Shown here one piece after another: positions 1 to 8,205 of a stretch of DNA of 47,795 bases; position 1 is the first letter of the stretch, and each line of letters opens with the position of its first letter. This DNA comes from Lacticaseibacillus baoqingensis. Lineage in GTDB: Bacteria; Bacillota; Bacilli; Lactobacillales; Lactobacillaceae. Under the pieces are notes generated by a model. It was not told where the DNA came from and made no database searches. It was given only the letters and a program-made list of their open reading frames with translations. The stretch spans positions 1-47,795 of the forward strand of contig NZ_RHOI01000022.1 of assembly GCF_003946165.1 (NCBI RefSeq), written 5' to 3'. The translations under genes and the position numbers were made by a program.

Positions 1-68
1 CACGCAAGGTCTTAGGCTGGAAGACACCATCTGAGGTTTACCTAGGCAAAAAGTTGCACTTGAGTTGA
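1..68 (+). mobile_element. IS30-family transposase, C-terminal end only (partial at window edge)
   Basis: Reading from base 3, the frame gives RKVLGWKTPSEVYLGKKLHL followed by Ser and a TGA stop at 66-68. The arrangement RKVLGWKTP.EV....LHL is the usual extreme C-terminus of IS30-type DDE transposases. Only about 21 codons are visible, so whether the gene is intact cannot be judged. The stretch just after the stop (about 66-85) is where the terminal inverted repeat of such an element would lie. No further transposase sequence follows. Confidence 0.72.
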
Positions 69-84
69 CAATTCGTCGGCCAAA

Positions 85-113
85 TAAAAAACGCGACCCT
101 TTTAAAGGTCGCG
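85..113 (-). terminator. Rho-independent terminator of the small charged gene
   Basis: Stem CGCGACC (92-98) pairs with GGTCGCG (107-113). An A-run at 85-91 becomes the U-tract on the minus strand. It lies 14 bases past the stop of the 127-270 gene. Confidence 0.8.
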
Positions 114-126
114 ACAGACTGTGAGT

Positions 127-270
127 TTAGTTTTCATTTTCCAACCGCTCGGCATCTTTGTCGATCGTGGCAAACCCTGACTCGGTCTTTTTCTTGGGAT
201 GTTCTGCGCGATCCTTTTCCGCTTGCGCGATCAAGGCCTTGCGCTCTTGTTTACTGAGCTTTCCTGCCAT
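127..270 (-). CDS. Small highly charged protein of unknown function (47 aa)
   Basis: The frame is open further upstream (to 357), but the ATG at 268-270 is chosen because GAGG lies about 8 bases before it on the minus strand. The product begins MAGKLSKQERKALIAQAEKD, is almost all Lys, Glu, Ala, Arg and Asp, and has no membrane segment, signal or cysteine. It looks like a short soluble, probably helical protein. An extended -10-like TGGTATAAC lies upstream on the minus strand (about 333-341), and a good terminator follows the gene, so it is probably a monocistronic real gene. I do not recognise the family. Confidence 0.6.
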   Translation of the reverse strand: MAGKLSKQERKALIAQAEKDRAEHPKKKTESGFATIDKDAERLENEN

Positions 271-379
271 ACTTCTCGCCTCTTCATCAATGATTTTGAG
301 TTGAGGGCAACATGCTCCCGACAAGTTAGTTATACCACTTATTGCAACCGTTAGCACATTAAGTTGCGATTTGCTAATC

Positions 380-3300
380 CTAGGCCCCTAAATGCACCGG
401 CGTGATGTGGCTGTCGCCGGCTCCTGTTGGCGTCACGCGCAATTGATCCGGGATCCCAGTTTGCAAGGACTCGACATGGCTGATGATCCCGATCATGCGC
501 GATTGGCCTTCAATGCTTTCCAATGCGTCTAAAGCGACCGCTAAGCTGGCACTGTCCAATGAACCAAAGCCTTCATCGATAAACAAAGCATCGATCGTGA
601 TCCCCCCCGCTTCTTGCTGGATCACTTCGCCTAATGCCAATGCCAACCCTAATGCCGCAATGAACGACTCACCGCCAGATAAGGTGTGCACCGAACGCGT
701 TTCGCCGACTTGATCATCATACACATCGATTTCTAACCCAGAATCATTGCGATAACTCCCAGGATCGCCGTGCAGCTGCAATTGATAGCGCCCATCAGAC
801 AACCCTTGCAGGCGCTGATTCGCCACCACCAGCACTTGTTGCAAGTATGCCCGCAGCACATAGCGCTCTAAACTCAGCTTCTGATCGTTATTGCCATTGA
901 CTACCGCCGCTAAGTCTTGCAGCGCCGCGGCTTCAGCCAATGCTTGTTGATTGGCCTGATAATCACGATCGATGGTGTCATGAAGCGTTTTGGCTTGCGC
1001 CAAGGCATGCGTGGCCGTGGCTAGTTGTGCAGATGCCGCGCTGGCAGTTTCATCAGCAGCTTGGCGCTGGGCCGTTAATGCAGGCAGATCCGGCAGCGGC
1101 GCTGGGCCGATCGCAGCCTCAGCCGCCGCCAGCAAGGCCATTTGTTGGGCCTTGGCTTCACGCGCAGCTTGCAGCTGCTGGGTCAAAGCCGGGATCTCTT
1201 TTGCCGCTTTGACCCAGGCAGCAAAAGTGGCTTGATCCGTTTGGTGATGCTTTCGCAGCGCTTGATGCAGCCGCGCTTCGGCTTGCTGCAGCGTTTGGGT
1301 GAGCTGCTGTTGTTGGGTGGTGAGATCATCAAGCGTGGTTTGCAAGCGGGTATGCGTTAAGCGCGCGGCTTGCAGGGCTTGGGTGGTTTGGGCAGTGGTG
1401 TCGTCATACTGCTGCACGCGCTTGGTTAAAGCTGCCGTTTCCGCTTGCAAGTCGGCCAAAGCAGGCGCTTGTTCAGGCACTGCTTCTTGGGCGGCAGTGT
1501 ATTTGGCGGTGGCTGATGCCGTGGTTAATGCTGCGGCTTGCGCTTTAGCCGCAGCGGTTTGCAAGGCTTGATCAAGCGCTTGTTGCGCTTGGGTCAGCTG
1601 TTGGGCGGCTGCTTGTAAGTCTTGCTGCTTGGTTTGTGCTTGGGCGACTGCTTGGTTCAATGCCGCCACGCGCTGTTTGACAGCGGTAAGTGTCGCTTCA
1701 GCATCTGCTTGGGCATGTGTTTTGGCTTGGGCTTGGATCTGGGCGGCCAGTGCTTGGCAGTCAACTTGCCATTGGCTCTTTTGGGCTTGCAGCTGTTGCA
1801 CTTGCGCTTGGGCTTGAGCTGCGGCAGCTTGGGCCGTGTCGCGGGCTTTGATCGCGGCTTGATAGTCTGCTGGTGCTACCGCTTTGGCAGTGCTGGCGGC
1901 GGGATGCGGATGCGTCGTGCTGCCGCACACCGGACATGGCGCGCCTGGCGACAAGGCCAAGACTAACTCTGCGATTTGGGCCGTTAGCCGCTGATCATTT
2001 AAGGCGGTATAAAAGGCGCTGCGCTCAGCTAACGTCTTTTGGGCTTGGGTCAGCGCCGCTTGGGCTTGTTGCAATTGGACTTGATTGGCGGCCAAGCGCT
2101 GCTGCACCTGTTGGCGCTGTTGGGCCAGTCCTTGTAGTTGGGTAAGCAACTGTTCGGCTTGATGCGCGGCTGGGGTTTGATCTGCTTTTGCTAAGGCTTG
2201 TTGCGCCGCTGCGTTGGCCGCTAGGCGCGCTTGCCCCGCTTTTGCCGCTTCTTGGGCGGCTTGTTGCGCCGCTTTAGCCGCTTGTTGAGCGGTAGTGGCG
2301 GCTTGCACTTCAGCCGCTGCTTGTTGCAAGGTTTCCAGCTGCGTTTGCAAGCGGCTCATCCCCGCCAGCTGCTCTCGGGCATTGGCGATCGCTACGGCTT
2401 GGACTTGCAAAGCGTCTTGTTGGGCTTGCAGATCATCGACTGCCGCCGCAGCAGTGTTTAACGCGGTTTGGGTTTGGCGGCGCTGTTGGCCCAAAGCGTC
2501 GCGCTGTTGGCGTTGGGTTTGCACTTGGGCAAAAACCGGCTGCCAGTCATGCGCCCATTGCAAGTCTTGCAAGCGCTTGGCAGCCGCGGTCAGCTGATCG
2601 GCTTGTGCCGCCAGTTTGGCCAATGCCTTTTGGGCTTGGGCTTTTTGGGCATAAGCGTGCGCAATGGCGGTGCCGGTTTGCAAGGCGTGATTGGCTTGCT
2701 CATAAGCCGCCTTGGCCGTTTGGGCTTTAGTTTGTTGGTCCGCTAAGGCGCTTTGTTGCGCCGCCAAAGCTTGGGCCATCGCCTGCAAGCGGTCGGCTAA
2801 CGTTGCGTTAGCCGCCGGCAAAAAAGCCCCATAATCAAATTGTGCGGCTAATGTTTCTAACCGTGCCGCTTGTTTTTGGCGGCTGGCCGCTTGCTGTTTG
2901 GCCAATTCTAACAGTGCTTTTTGCCAGCGGGCATATTGGCTGGTCCCAAACAAATGCCGCAATAATGCCCCTTTAGTGTCGGAATTGGCGTCTAAAAACT
3001 GGCGAAACTTGCCTTGTGGCAGCAACACCATTTGCCGAAATTGATCGGCATCTAAGTGCAGCAAGTTTTCGATTTGCTCACGTACTTGTTGGATCTTCGT
3101 AAATTCGGCTGCTTCAACCCCGTCTTTGAAGACTTGCAAGCTCACCTTGGCACTCACCTTGGTCAGCCCGCGGCCGCGTTTTTTAGCCAGCAGCTGATCC
3201 GGGGCGCGGGTGATGCGATAATGCCGATTTTCATGGCTAAAATCCAGCACCACCCGCGTCGGCTCCTTGGAGGTGGCAAAATTGGCGCGCATTTCAGCGC

Positions 3301-3484
3301 CGGTGCGCTCACCGCCAGTGGTCGTGCCGTATAAGGCAAACACCAGCGCATCAAAGATCGTCGTTTTGCCGCTGCCGGTTTTGCCGCTGATCAAAAACAC
3401 CGGCGTGGTCTCAAAGTCACTAAAATCAATGCTTTCATGCCGATAAGGACCAAAGTTTTGCATCTCTAGTTGTGCTAACCGCAT
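380..3484 (-). CDS. sbcC: Exonuclease SbcCD, ATPase subunit SbcC
   Basis: SbcC is the SMC/Rad50-type ATPase of the SbcCD nuclease, which opens hairpins and processes DNA ends. Visible features: N-terminal Walker A GKTGSGKT (residues 34-41), a very long Gln/Ala-rich coiled coil, a zinc hook CPVC at 517-520 in the middle, a second coiled-coil arm, the ABC signature LSGGES (935-940) and Walker B LFIDEG with D970/E971. Length (1034 aa) and the order of domains are those of the family. The start is ATG with AGGAGG at 3492-3497; sbcD ends 1 base upstream, so the two are co-translated as sbcD-sbcC. The arms are strongly enriched in AQ repeats, which produces long spurious frames on the other strand. 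Confidence 0.95.
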   Translation of the reverse strand: MRLAQLEMQNFGPYRHESIDFSDFETTPVFLISGKTGSGKTTIFDALVFALYGTTTGGERTGAEMRANFATSKEPTRVVLDFSHENRHYRITRAPDQLLAKKRGRGLTKVSAKVSLQVFKDGVEAAEFTKIQQVREQIENLLHLDADQFRQMVLLPQGKFRQFLDANSDTKGALLRHLFGTSQYARWQKALLELAKQQAASRQKQAARLETLAAQFDYGAFLPAANATLADRLQAMAQALAAQQSALADQQTKAQTAKAAYEQANHALQTGTAIAHAYAQKAQAQKALAKLAAQADQLTAAAKRLQDLQWAHDWQPVFAQVQTQRQQRDALGQQRRQTQTALNTAAAAVDDLQAQQDALQVQAVAIANAREQLAGMSRLQTQLETLQQAAAEVQAATTAQQAAKAAQQAAQEAAKAGQARLAANAAAQQALAKADQTPAAHQAEQLLTQLQGLAQQRQQVQQRLAANQVQLQQAQAALTQAQKTLAERSAFYTALNDQRLTAQIAELVLALSPGAPCPVCGSTTHPHPAASTAKAVAPADYQAAIKARDTAQAAAAQAQAQVQQLQAQKSQWQVDCQALAAQIQAQAKTHAQADAEATLTAVKQRVAALNQAVAQAQTKQQDLQAAAQQLTQAQQALDQALQTAAAKAQAAALTTASATAKYTAAQEAVPEQAPALADLQAETAALTKRVQQYDDTTAQTTQALQAARLTHTRLQTTLDDLTTQQQQLTQTLQQAEARLHQALRKHHQTDQATFAAWVKAAKEIPALTQQLQAAREAKAQQMALLAAAEAAIGPAPLPDLPALTAQRQAADETASAASAQLATATHALAQAKTLHDTIDRDYQANQQALAEAAALQDLAAVVNGNNDQKLSLERYVLRAYLQQVLVVANQRLQGLSDGRYQLQLHGDPGSYRNDSGLEIDVYDDQVGETRSVHTLSGGESFIAALGLALALGEVIQQEAGGITIDALFIDEGFGSLDSASLAVALDALESIEGQSRMIGIISHVESLQTGIPDQLRVTPTGAGDSHITPVHLGA

Positions 3485-3485
3485 C

Positions 3486-4601
3486 TCAAACCTCCTGTTG
3501 ACTCGCCGCTAATGCTTGCTTGGCCCAAGTCTTTTGTTGCGCCGTCAGCGCCGTCCCGGTGGTCACCTGATAAAAATCCGCCAATAACGGCAACGGCCCA
3601 AGCTTGGCCGCTTGCACTTGCGGCGTTTTGGCCAAGCGCACCCCATGCGCGCGATCGAGGCTGATCACTCGCGGAAAGATCGCCCGCAAACTCGCCATCA
3701 CATTCGGGATCACTTGGGTATCCGTCAGCGTGATCGCGGTATACGCCTCCCGATCTAAGCTTTGATAGTAATCAGGATCCGCCAAATGCGCAAAGCGATC
3801 CGTCAAGTGCTGGACCTCATATTTTGGCGCCAAGGCCATGAACTTGCGGGTCATGGTTTGGGTATCCAAGATGTAGACGCCTTTGGCTTGCGCCACTTCT
3901 GAAACGGAATATTTCAATAACGCCCCCGAATATTGGATCTTCTCCGCCTTTAAGGCGTGGCGATTGTGCAAATGCCCCAATGCCACATAGTCAAACGGGG
4001 TCAGATCACTGACGGCAACAGCATCCAAGCCGCCGACATTCACGCGCGTTTCCGAATCCGAATGCTCGCTGCCGGCAGCAAAAAAATGCCCGACCAGCAC
4101 ATGCTTTTTGTCCGCGGCAAACATGGTCTGCATCTTGGCAATCACTGGGACCATGGCTTTGGCAATGTTAGTTAAGCTGTCATCGTCAAAATATTGGCGG
4201 GCCATCACCGGCTCAAAATATGGCAGCAAGAAAAATTGCGTGTCGCCTAAGGTCACCGGCGAAAACGCCTGATCCAAGCGGGTATTCAAATATAATTGCG
4301 TGCTTTGATACCAATCCCGGCCGGTGTTTAAGCGCACCGCAGAATCATGGTTGCCTGAAACCACCAACAGCGGATACCCGAGCTCGCGGTTGAGGCGCAA
4401 TAACATGCGGTTGACGACTGCCGTGGCCGCTTCACTGGGCATGGCCCGATCATAGAGATCCCCGGCGATAATGATCGCATCCACCTGTTCTTTTTTGGCC
4501 ACTGCCACCAAGTGTTCAAACACCGCTTCTTGATCTGCTAAGAGCTCAAACCCTGCGAGTTTCTTGCCGATATGCCAATCGGCTGTGTGTAAAATTTTCA
4601 C
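3486..4601 (-). CDS. sbcD: Exonuclease SbcCD, nuclease subunit SbcD
   Basis: Mre11-type metallophosphoesterase partner of SbcC. The metal-site motifs are in order: DWHIG near the N-terminus (D8, H10), AGDLYDR, SGNHDS, VGHFF and GHLHNRH. Length (371 aa) is normal. The start codon is GTG at 4599-4601, giving the expected KILHTADWH N-terminus; AGG lies about 8 bases before it. It is the first gene of the sbcDC unit and diverges from a HAD phosphatase gene at 4659 across only 57 bases. Confidence 0.94.
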   Translation of the reverse strand: MKILHTADWHIGKKLAGFELLADQEAVFEHLVAVAKKEQVDAIIIAGDLYDRAMPSEAATAVVNRMLLRLNRELGYPLLVVSGNHDSAVRLNTGRDWYQSTQLYLNTRLDQAFSPVTLGDTQFFLLPYFEPVMARQYFDDDSLTNIAKAMVPVIAKMQTMFAADKKHVLVGHFFAAGSEHSDSETRVNVGGLDAVAVSDLTPFDYVALGHLHNRHALKAEKIQYSGALLKYSVSEVAQAKGVYILDTQTMTRKFMALAPKYEVQHLTDRFAHLADPDYYQSLDREAYTAITLTDTQVIPNVMASLRAIFPRVISLDRAHGVRLAKTPQVQAAKLGPLPLLADFYQVTTGTALTAQQKTWAKQALAASQQEV

Positions 4602-4658
4602 CAGCGATCGCCTGCTTTCCTGTTATACTAAAGCCATCCACGAAAGGAGTGCTTTTGG

Positions 4659-5276
4659 TTGTCTACATATATTTTTGATGTCGACGGCACCTTGATCGAT
4701 TCCGTGCCGATGTATTTGCATGGCTTACAAGACGCTTTACACGCCCGCGGGCGCGATTTTGCCTTATCCGATTTGACCTTTTCCAATGGGATCCCGTCTA
4801 GTGATACCGCCACTCAACTCGGCTATTTTGGCTCTGAGGCAAAAGCGTTGATCGCTGAGTGGCTGGCTTGTACCAAGCCCTATGCCCAAAGCGTCGACTG
4901 GATCCCGGGGATGACAAAAACCATGCGCCAATTGCGCCAAGCCGGCCACCGCTTAGGGATCGTGACCAGCAAGGCCGCGGCAGAATACGCCTTAGATGAT
5001 GCCCGTTTTCACTTTAGTGATTACGTCGACACCGCGGTGGTCGCGCATGACACCAAGCGCAACAAGCCTTTTGGCGACCCCATTTTACTGGCGCTAAAAC
5101 GGCTCAATGGCAGCCGTGAGCATGCGGTGTATGTCGGCGATACCATCACCGACTCGCAAGCAGCCGCAGATGCGCAGGTCCCGTTTGCCTTGGCCACTTG
5201 GACCACGGCGCCAAGCGGGGCATTGGCGCCGATCGCCTATGCGTTAAAGACCCCAGAAGCGCTACTGTCATTATGA
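4659..5276 (+). CDS. HAD-superfamily hydrolase, phosphoglycolate phosphatase-like
   Basis: Small-molecule phosphatase of the HAD subfamily IA. Motif I is FDVDGTLID (nucleophile D7, acid D9), motif II is the Ser in VTSKA, motif III the Lys in KRNKPFGDP, and motif IV GDTITD. A helical cap lies between motifs I and II. The start is TTG at 4659 with AAAGGAGT at 4643-4650, and a TATACT -10 element lies at 4624-4629. The substrate cannot be told from sequence; the MutT/Gph/YjjG-like group contains phosphatases for phosphoglycolate, pyrophosphate and nucleotides. It is monocistronic, ended by the terminator at 5349-5379. Confidence 0.85.
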   Translation: MSTYIFDVDGTLIDSVPMYLHGLQDALHARGRDFALSDLTFSNGIPSSDTATQLGYFGSEAKALIAEWLACTKPYAQSVDWIPGMTKTMRQLRQAGHRLGIVTSKAAAEYALDDARFHFSDYVDTAVVAHDTKRNKPFGDPILLALKRLNGSREHAVYVGDTITDSQAAADAQVPFALATWTTAPSGALAPIAYALKTPEALLSL

Positions 5277-5315
5277 CACAAGCTTTAGCGATCCTCAGGC
5301 TAAATTCTGCCGAAC

Positions 5316-5551
5316 GCTAACCCCGCTACCCCTAAATTTCGCTAACCAGCCACCGCCACTTGCTGCGGCGGCTTTTTTTGATGGCCAAAAAGCGCTCAGT
5401 GCAAAACACGTGTTAGCTTTTCTCACCAGAATCCGCTTACATTACTAAAAAATCAGTTTAGGTGAGCTAACGTGACAAAATCAGTCGTATTTTTCGTCAT
5501 CAGGGACTAAAGTGACCTCATCAATTGATCGATCGACTGACTATAGTTAGC
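5316..5551 (+). promoter_or_regulatory. Five-copy GCTAAC/GTTAGC repeat cluster upstream of the racemase operon (putative operator region)
   Basis: GCTAAC occurs at 5316-5321, 5341-5346 and 5466-5471, and its complement GTTAGC at 5412-5417 and 5546-5551. The last two promoter-proximal copies sit in larger similar sites: TCAGTTTAG-GTGA-GCTAAC at 5453-5471 and GTTAGCTAAACTGA at 5546-5559, which is the same sequence on the other strand. About 0.14 copies of a given 6-mer would be expected by chance in this 280-base gap. This looks like an array of regulator half-sites; the regulator is not encoded in the window. Confidence 0.45.
5349..5379 (+). terminator. Rho-independent terminator after the HAD hydrolase gene
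   Basis: GCCACCGC (5349-5356) pairs, with one mismatch, with GCGGCGGC (about 5364-5371). A T-run follows at 5373-5379. Confidence 0.7.
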
Positions 5552-5578
5552 TAAACTGACATGAAAGGTGGTTTGCGT

Positions 5579-6943
5579 ATGACACCAACTCCCATCAATA
5601 TCGGGGACGATCCCACCACCGCCCTCGCTGAATTTATCCATTGTCACAGCATCAGCACCGATGCTTGCGGCTTACAACAAGCCGTCAAGTTTCTCACGAC
5701 ACACCTCAACGCCGACTGTCACGCCACTGTCCACACCGTTGCCACCGCCGGCCAGCCGGTGATCATCGCCGATATTGCCGGCCAAGGCCCACACACCTTG
5801 TTGCTTTACGGCCATTATGACGTGATGGATCCCGGTGACAAAGCGGATTGGGCCAGTGATCCGTTCACACTCACGCAGCGCGACGACCGCTTATACGGCC
5901 GCGGCTGCGGCGATAACAAAGGCCAGCTGATCGCCACGTTAAGCGCTGTTGCCCGCTTCGTCAAGGCCCATGCGGATCATCAACTCGGCATCAAAATCGT
6001 CTTAGAAGGGGAAGAAGAGCAAGGCAGCCGGCATCTTGACGCCGCTATCAGCCAAGCCAAACCGACTTTGCTAAAAGGGGTGCAAAAAGCTTTTGTGATC
6101 GACGGGTCGATGAATGCGTCAGGCGATCATGTCGTGCGTTTAGGCAATCGCGGTTTGTTTGGTATCCGGCTGCACATTCGCTGCGCCAGCCATGCCAACC
6201 ATTCTGGCAATGCCGGCAATGTCATCGAAAACCCGTTTATGCGATTTCAAACCATTTTGGCGCAGCTTTATGACCCGCAAACTCAGCGGGTGTTGATCCC
6301 CGGATTTTATGACGGCCTCATGACCCCAGATCAACAAGCGCTGGATTGGATCGCAGCGCTGCCTTTTGATCCTGAAAAGCTCGCCCAAGTTTTTGGCGGG
6401 CCGCTATTGACCACTGACCAACGCGATTATTTCACCCGCTTAATGTTTCAACCGACCTTCAACTTGTCAGGCATTCAAAGCGGCTACACCGGTGCCGGCG
6501 TCAAAACGATCATTCCCGGCGACCTTGATGCCAGCTTGAACATGCGCTTAGCCCCTGGCCAGTCGGTGACCAAGATCAAACGCGCCACCCAAAAGTGCTT
6601 AGCCCCTTATGTGGCGGCTAAGCAGCTCGTTTACTCGATCACCGGCGAACTCGCCCCGACCTACACCACCGACGCCACCGCCGATATCGCCGCCTTGCGC
6701 CAAGCTGCAACCGCGGCTCACTTGCCATTATTGGTCGAGCCGGTCATGGCAGGCTCTGTGCCTAACGCCGTTTGGGCCCAAACGCTGGGGGTCAAAACTT
6801 TCACCATTCCTCTTGCCAACTTTGATCAACATAATCACGACACCAACGAAAACATTTCTCTTGACGCATTTAAAGCGGGCAGCGACTTGATCCAAGCCTT
6901 GCTGACTCGCTACGAAAAAGGAGGCCCAAGCCTATGGAATTGA
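5579..6943 (+). CDS. M20-family metallopeptidase / N-acyl amino acid amidohydrolase-like
   Basis: M20 (ArgE/DapE/CPG2-type) di-zinc hydrolase that cleaves dipeptides or N-acyl amino acids. Metal and catalytic motifs are present: GHYDV (H79, D81), GRGCGDNKGQ (bridging D112), EGEEEQGS (general base and ligand Glu pair) and a C-terminal NFDQHNHDTNE with the last His ligand. Length 454 aa fits the family. An in-frame ATG exists at 5561, but the ATG at 5579 is preferred because AAAGGTGG at 5564-5571 precedes it by 7 bases. It overlaps the MFS gene by 10 bases and is the first gene of a coupled operon with the transporter and an N-acylamino-acid racemase. That context favours an N-acyl-L-amino acid deacylase or dipeptidase; the exact substrate is inferred, not visible. 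Confidence 0.85.
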   Translation: MTPTPINIGDDPTTALAEFIHCHSISTDACGLQQAVKFLTTHLNADCHATVHTVATAGQPVIIADIAGQGPHTLLLYGHYDVMDPGDKADWASDPFTLTQRDDRLYGRGCGDNKGQLIATLSAVARFVKAHADHQLGIKIVLEGEEEQGSRHLDAAISQAKPTLLKGVQKAFVIDGSMNASGDHVVRLGNRGLFGIRLHIRCASHANHSGNAGNVIENPFMRFQTILAQLYDPQTQRVLIPGFYDGLMTPDQQALDWIAALPFDPEKLAQVFGGPLLTTDQRDYFTRLMFQPTFNLSGIQSGYTGAGVKTIIPGDLDASLNMRLAPGQSVTKIKRATQKCLAPYVAAKQLVYSITGELAPTYTTDATADIAALRQAATAAHLPLLVEPVMAGSVPNAVWAQTLGVKTFTIPLANFDQHNHDTNENISLDAFKAGSDLIQALLTRYEKGGPSLWN

Positions 6944-8205
6944 CCCATGCTGCGACACCTGCCAAACTTTCACGCCGGGCACAGCTCGCCTTTTTGATGA
7001 GCTATATCGGCTATGTGATTTGTTTTATCGATCGTTCCGCGATCAGCATTACGCTGCCTTATATTGGCAAAGAAATGCAGCTAAGCACGGCAACGCTGGG
7101 GATCGTCTCCAGTGCCTTTTTCTTCAGCTACGCGCTGATGCAGATCCCTGGCGGTTGGTTGACCGACAAAATCGGCACCTATAAAGCGATCATTATTGCC
7201 ATCAGCATGTGGTCGTTTTTCACCTTGATGACCGGCTTTGCTTGGTCATTGATCGCCTTAGTCGTGATCCGCGTCTTATTCGGGATCGGCGAAGGGATGT
7301 TTCCTTCTGCGGCGCTGACTTCGATTTCAGAATCATTCCCTTATGACAAGCGCTCTACCGGCACCGCCAATTTGATCTCGTCTAACGAAATCGGCGCCGC
7401 CGTAGCGCCAATGTTGATGGCGCCGATCATCGCCACGGTCGGCTGGCGCGGCGGGTTTCATGTTGTCGGGATCATCGGGCTGTTGTTTGTGGCCGCCTTT
7501 GCCGCAATGATGTTTCGCTATCGCAAAGCCGCCAGCAATCGGCAGCAAGATTCGACGCGGCCGAAGATCGCTTGGCGCACAACGTTAAAAGACAAGATGA
7601 TCTGGGAGTTCTTCTTGATCGTCTTTGGCGTCAGCGCCACGACCAAAGGCATGGATTCTTGGATGCCGACTTACTTATTGACGACGCGCCATATCAACTT
7701 GGCAAATCTGGCCTGGTTAGTGCCTTTGCCATCGATCGCCGCCGGCATCAGCGCTGTTTTGGCCGGCTGGCTGCTGACCAAATTATTCCGCGGCCATGAA
7801 AAGATCTTCTTAGCCTTAGCCGCTATTTTAACCACGGTTTCCATGTACATCATGTACCGTTCCACGTCTTTGATCAGCGTGGTGACTTGGGAGATCTTAA
7901 CTTATTTCTTCAAGTCAGCCGCATTTTCCGGCGCGTTTGCGTTTTTCGCAGAACTGGTCAGCAAAGAACGCTATGGTTCCGCCATCGGCATTGTCAACTT
8001 TGGCGGCCAATTAGCAGGCTTTGTGGCGCCTTTAGCGATCGGCTTTATCGTCACCGCCTTCAAAGGCGCTTATGCCCCAGCATTTTTATTCTTAGTCATT
8101 TGCGCCGCACTGGCTTCTATCACCGCATTGTTGATGAATGACAAGCAGCTGCGCGCCCACAAGCAAGCCGTCCAAGGCACTCCAGAAAAAGAGGTTACCC
8201 CATGA
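6934..8205 (+). CDS. MFS transporter, anion:cation symporter (ACS) type
   Basis: Twelve-helix major facilitator. The segments FIDRSAISITLPYIGKEM, GGWLTDKIG (helix 2-3 loop), GIGEGMFPSA (helix 4) and the pattern of N- and C-terminal halves are those of the ACS family, which imports organic acids such as sugar acids, phthalate or N-acyl compounds. Length is 423 aa. The start overlaps the peptidase gene by 10 bases with AAAAAGGAGG upstream, and the stop overlaps the start of the racemase gene (ATGA at 8202-8205), so all three are translationally coupled. In this setting it probably imports the acylated substrate processed by its two partners. Confidence 0.85.
   Translation: MELTHAATPAKLSRRAQLAFLMSYIGYVICFIDRSAISITLPYIGKEMQLSTATLGIVSSAFFFSYALMQIPGGWLTDKIGTYKAIIIAISMWSFFTLMTGFAWSLIALVVIRVLFGIGEGMFPSAALTSISESFPYDKRSTGTANLISSNEIGAAVAPMLMAPIIATVGWRGGFHVVGIIGLLFVAAFAAMMFRYRKAASNRQQDSTRPKIAWRTTLKDKMIWEFFLIVFGVSATTKGMDSWMPTYLLTTRHINLANLAWLVPLPSIAAGISAVLAGWLLTKLFRGHEKIFLALAAILTTVSMYIMYRSTSLISVVTWEILTYFFKSAAFSGAFAFFAELVSKERYGSAIGIVNFGGQLAGFVAPLAIGFIVTAFKGAYAPAFLFLVICAALASITALLMNDKQLRAHKQAVQGTPEKEVTP

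Noticed and set aside
940-2746. Many plus-strand frames opposite sbcC rich in Cys, Leu and Trp
   Set aside because: They mirror the Gln/Ala coiled-coil repeats of SbcC and have no ribosome sites.
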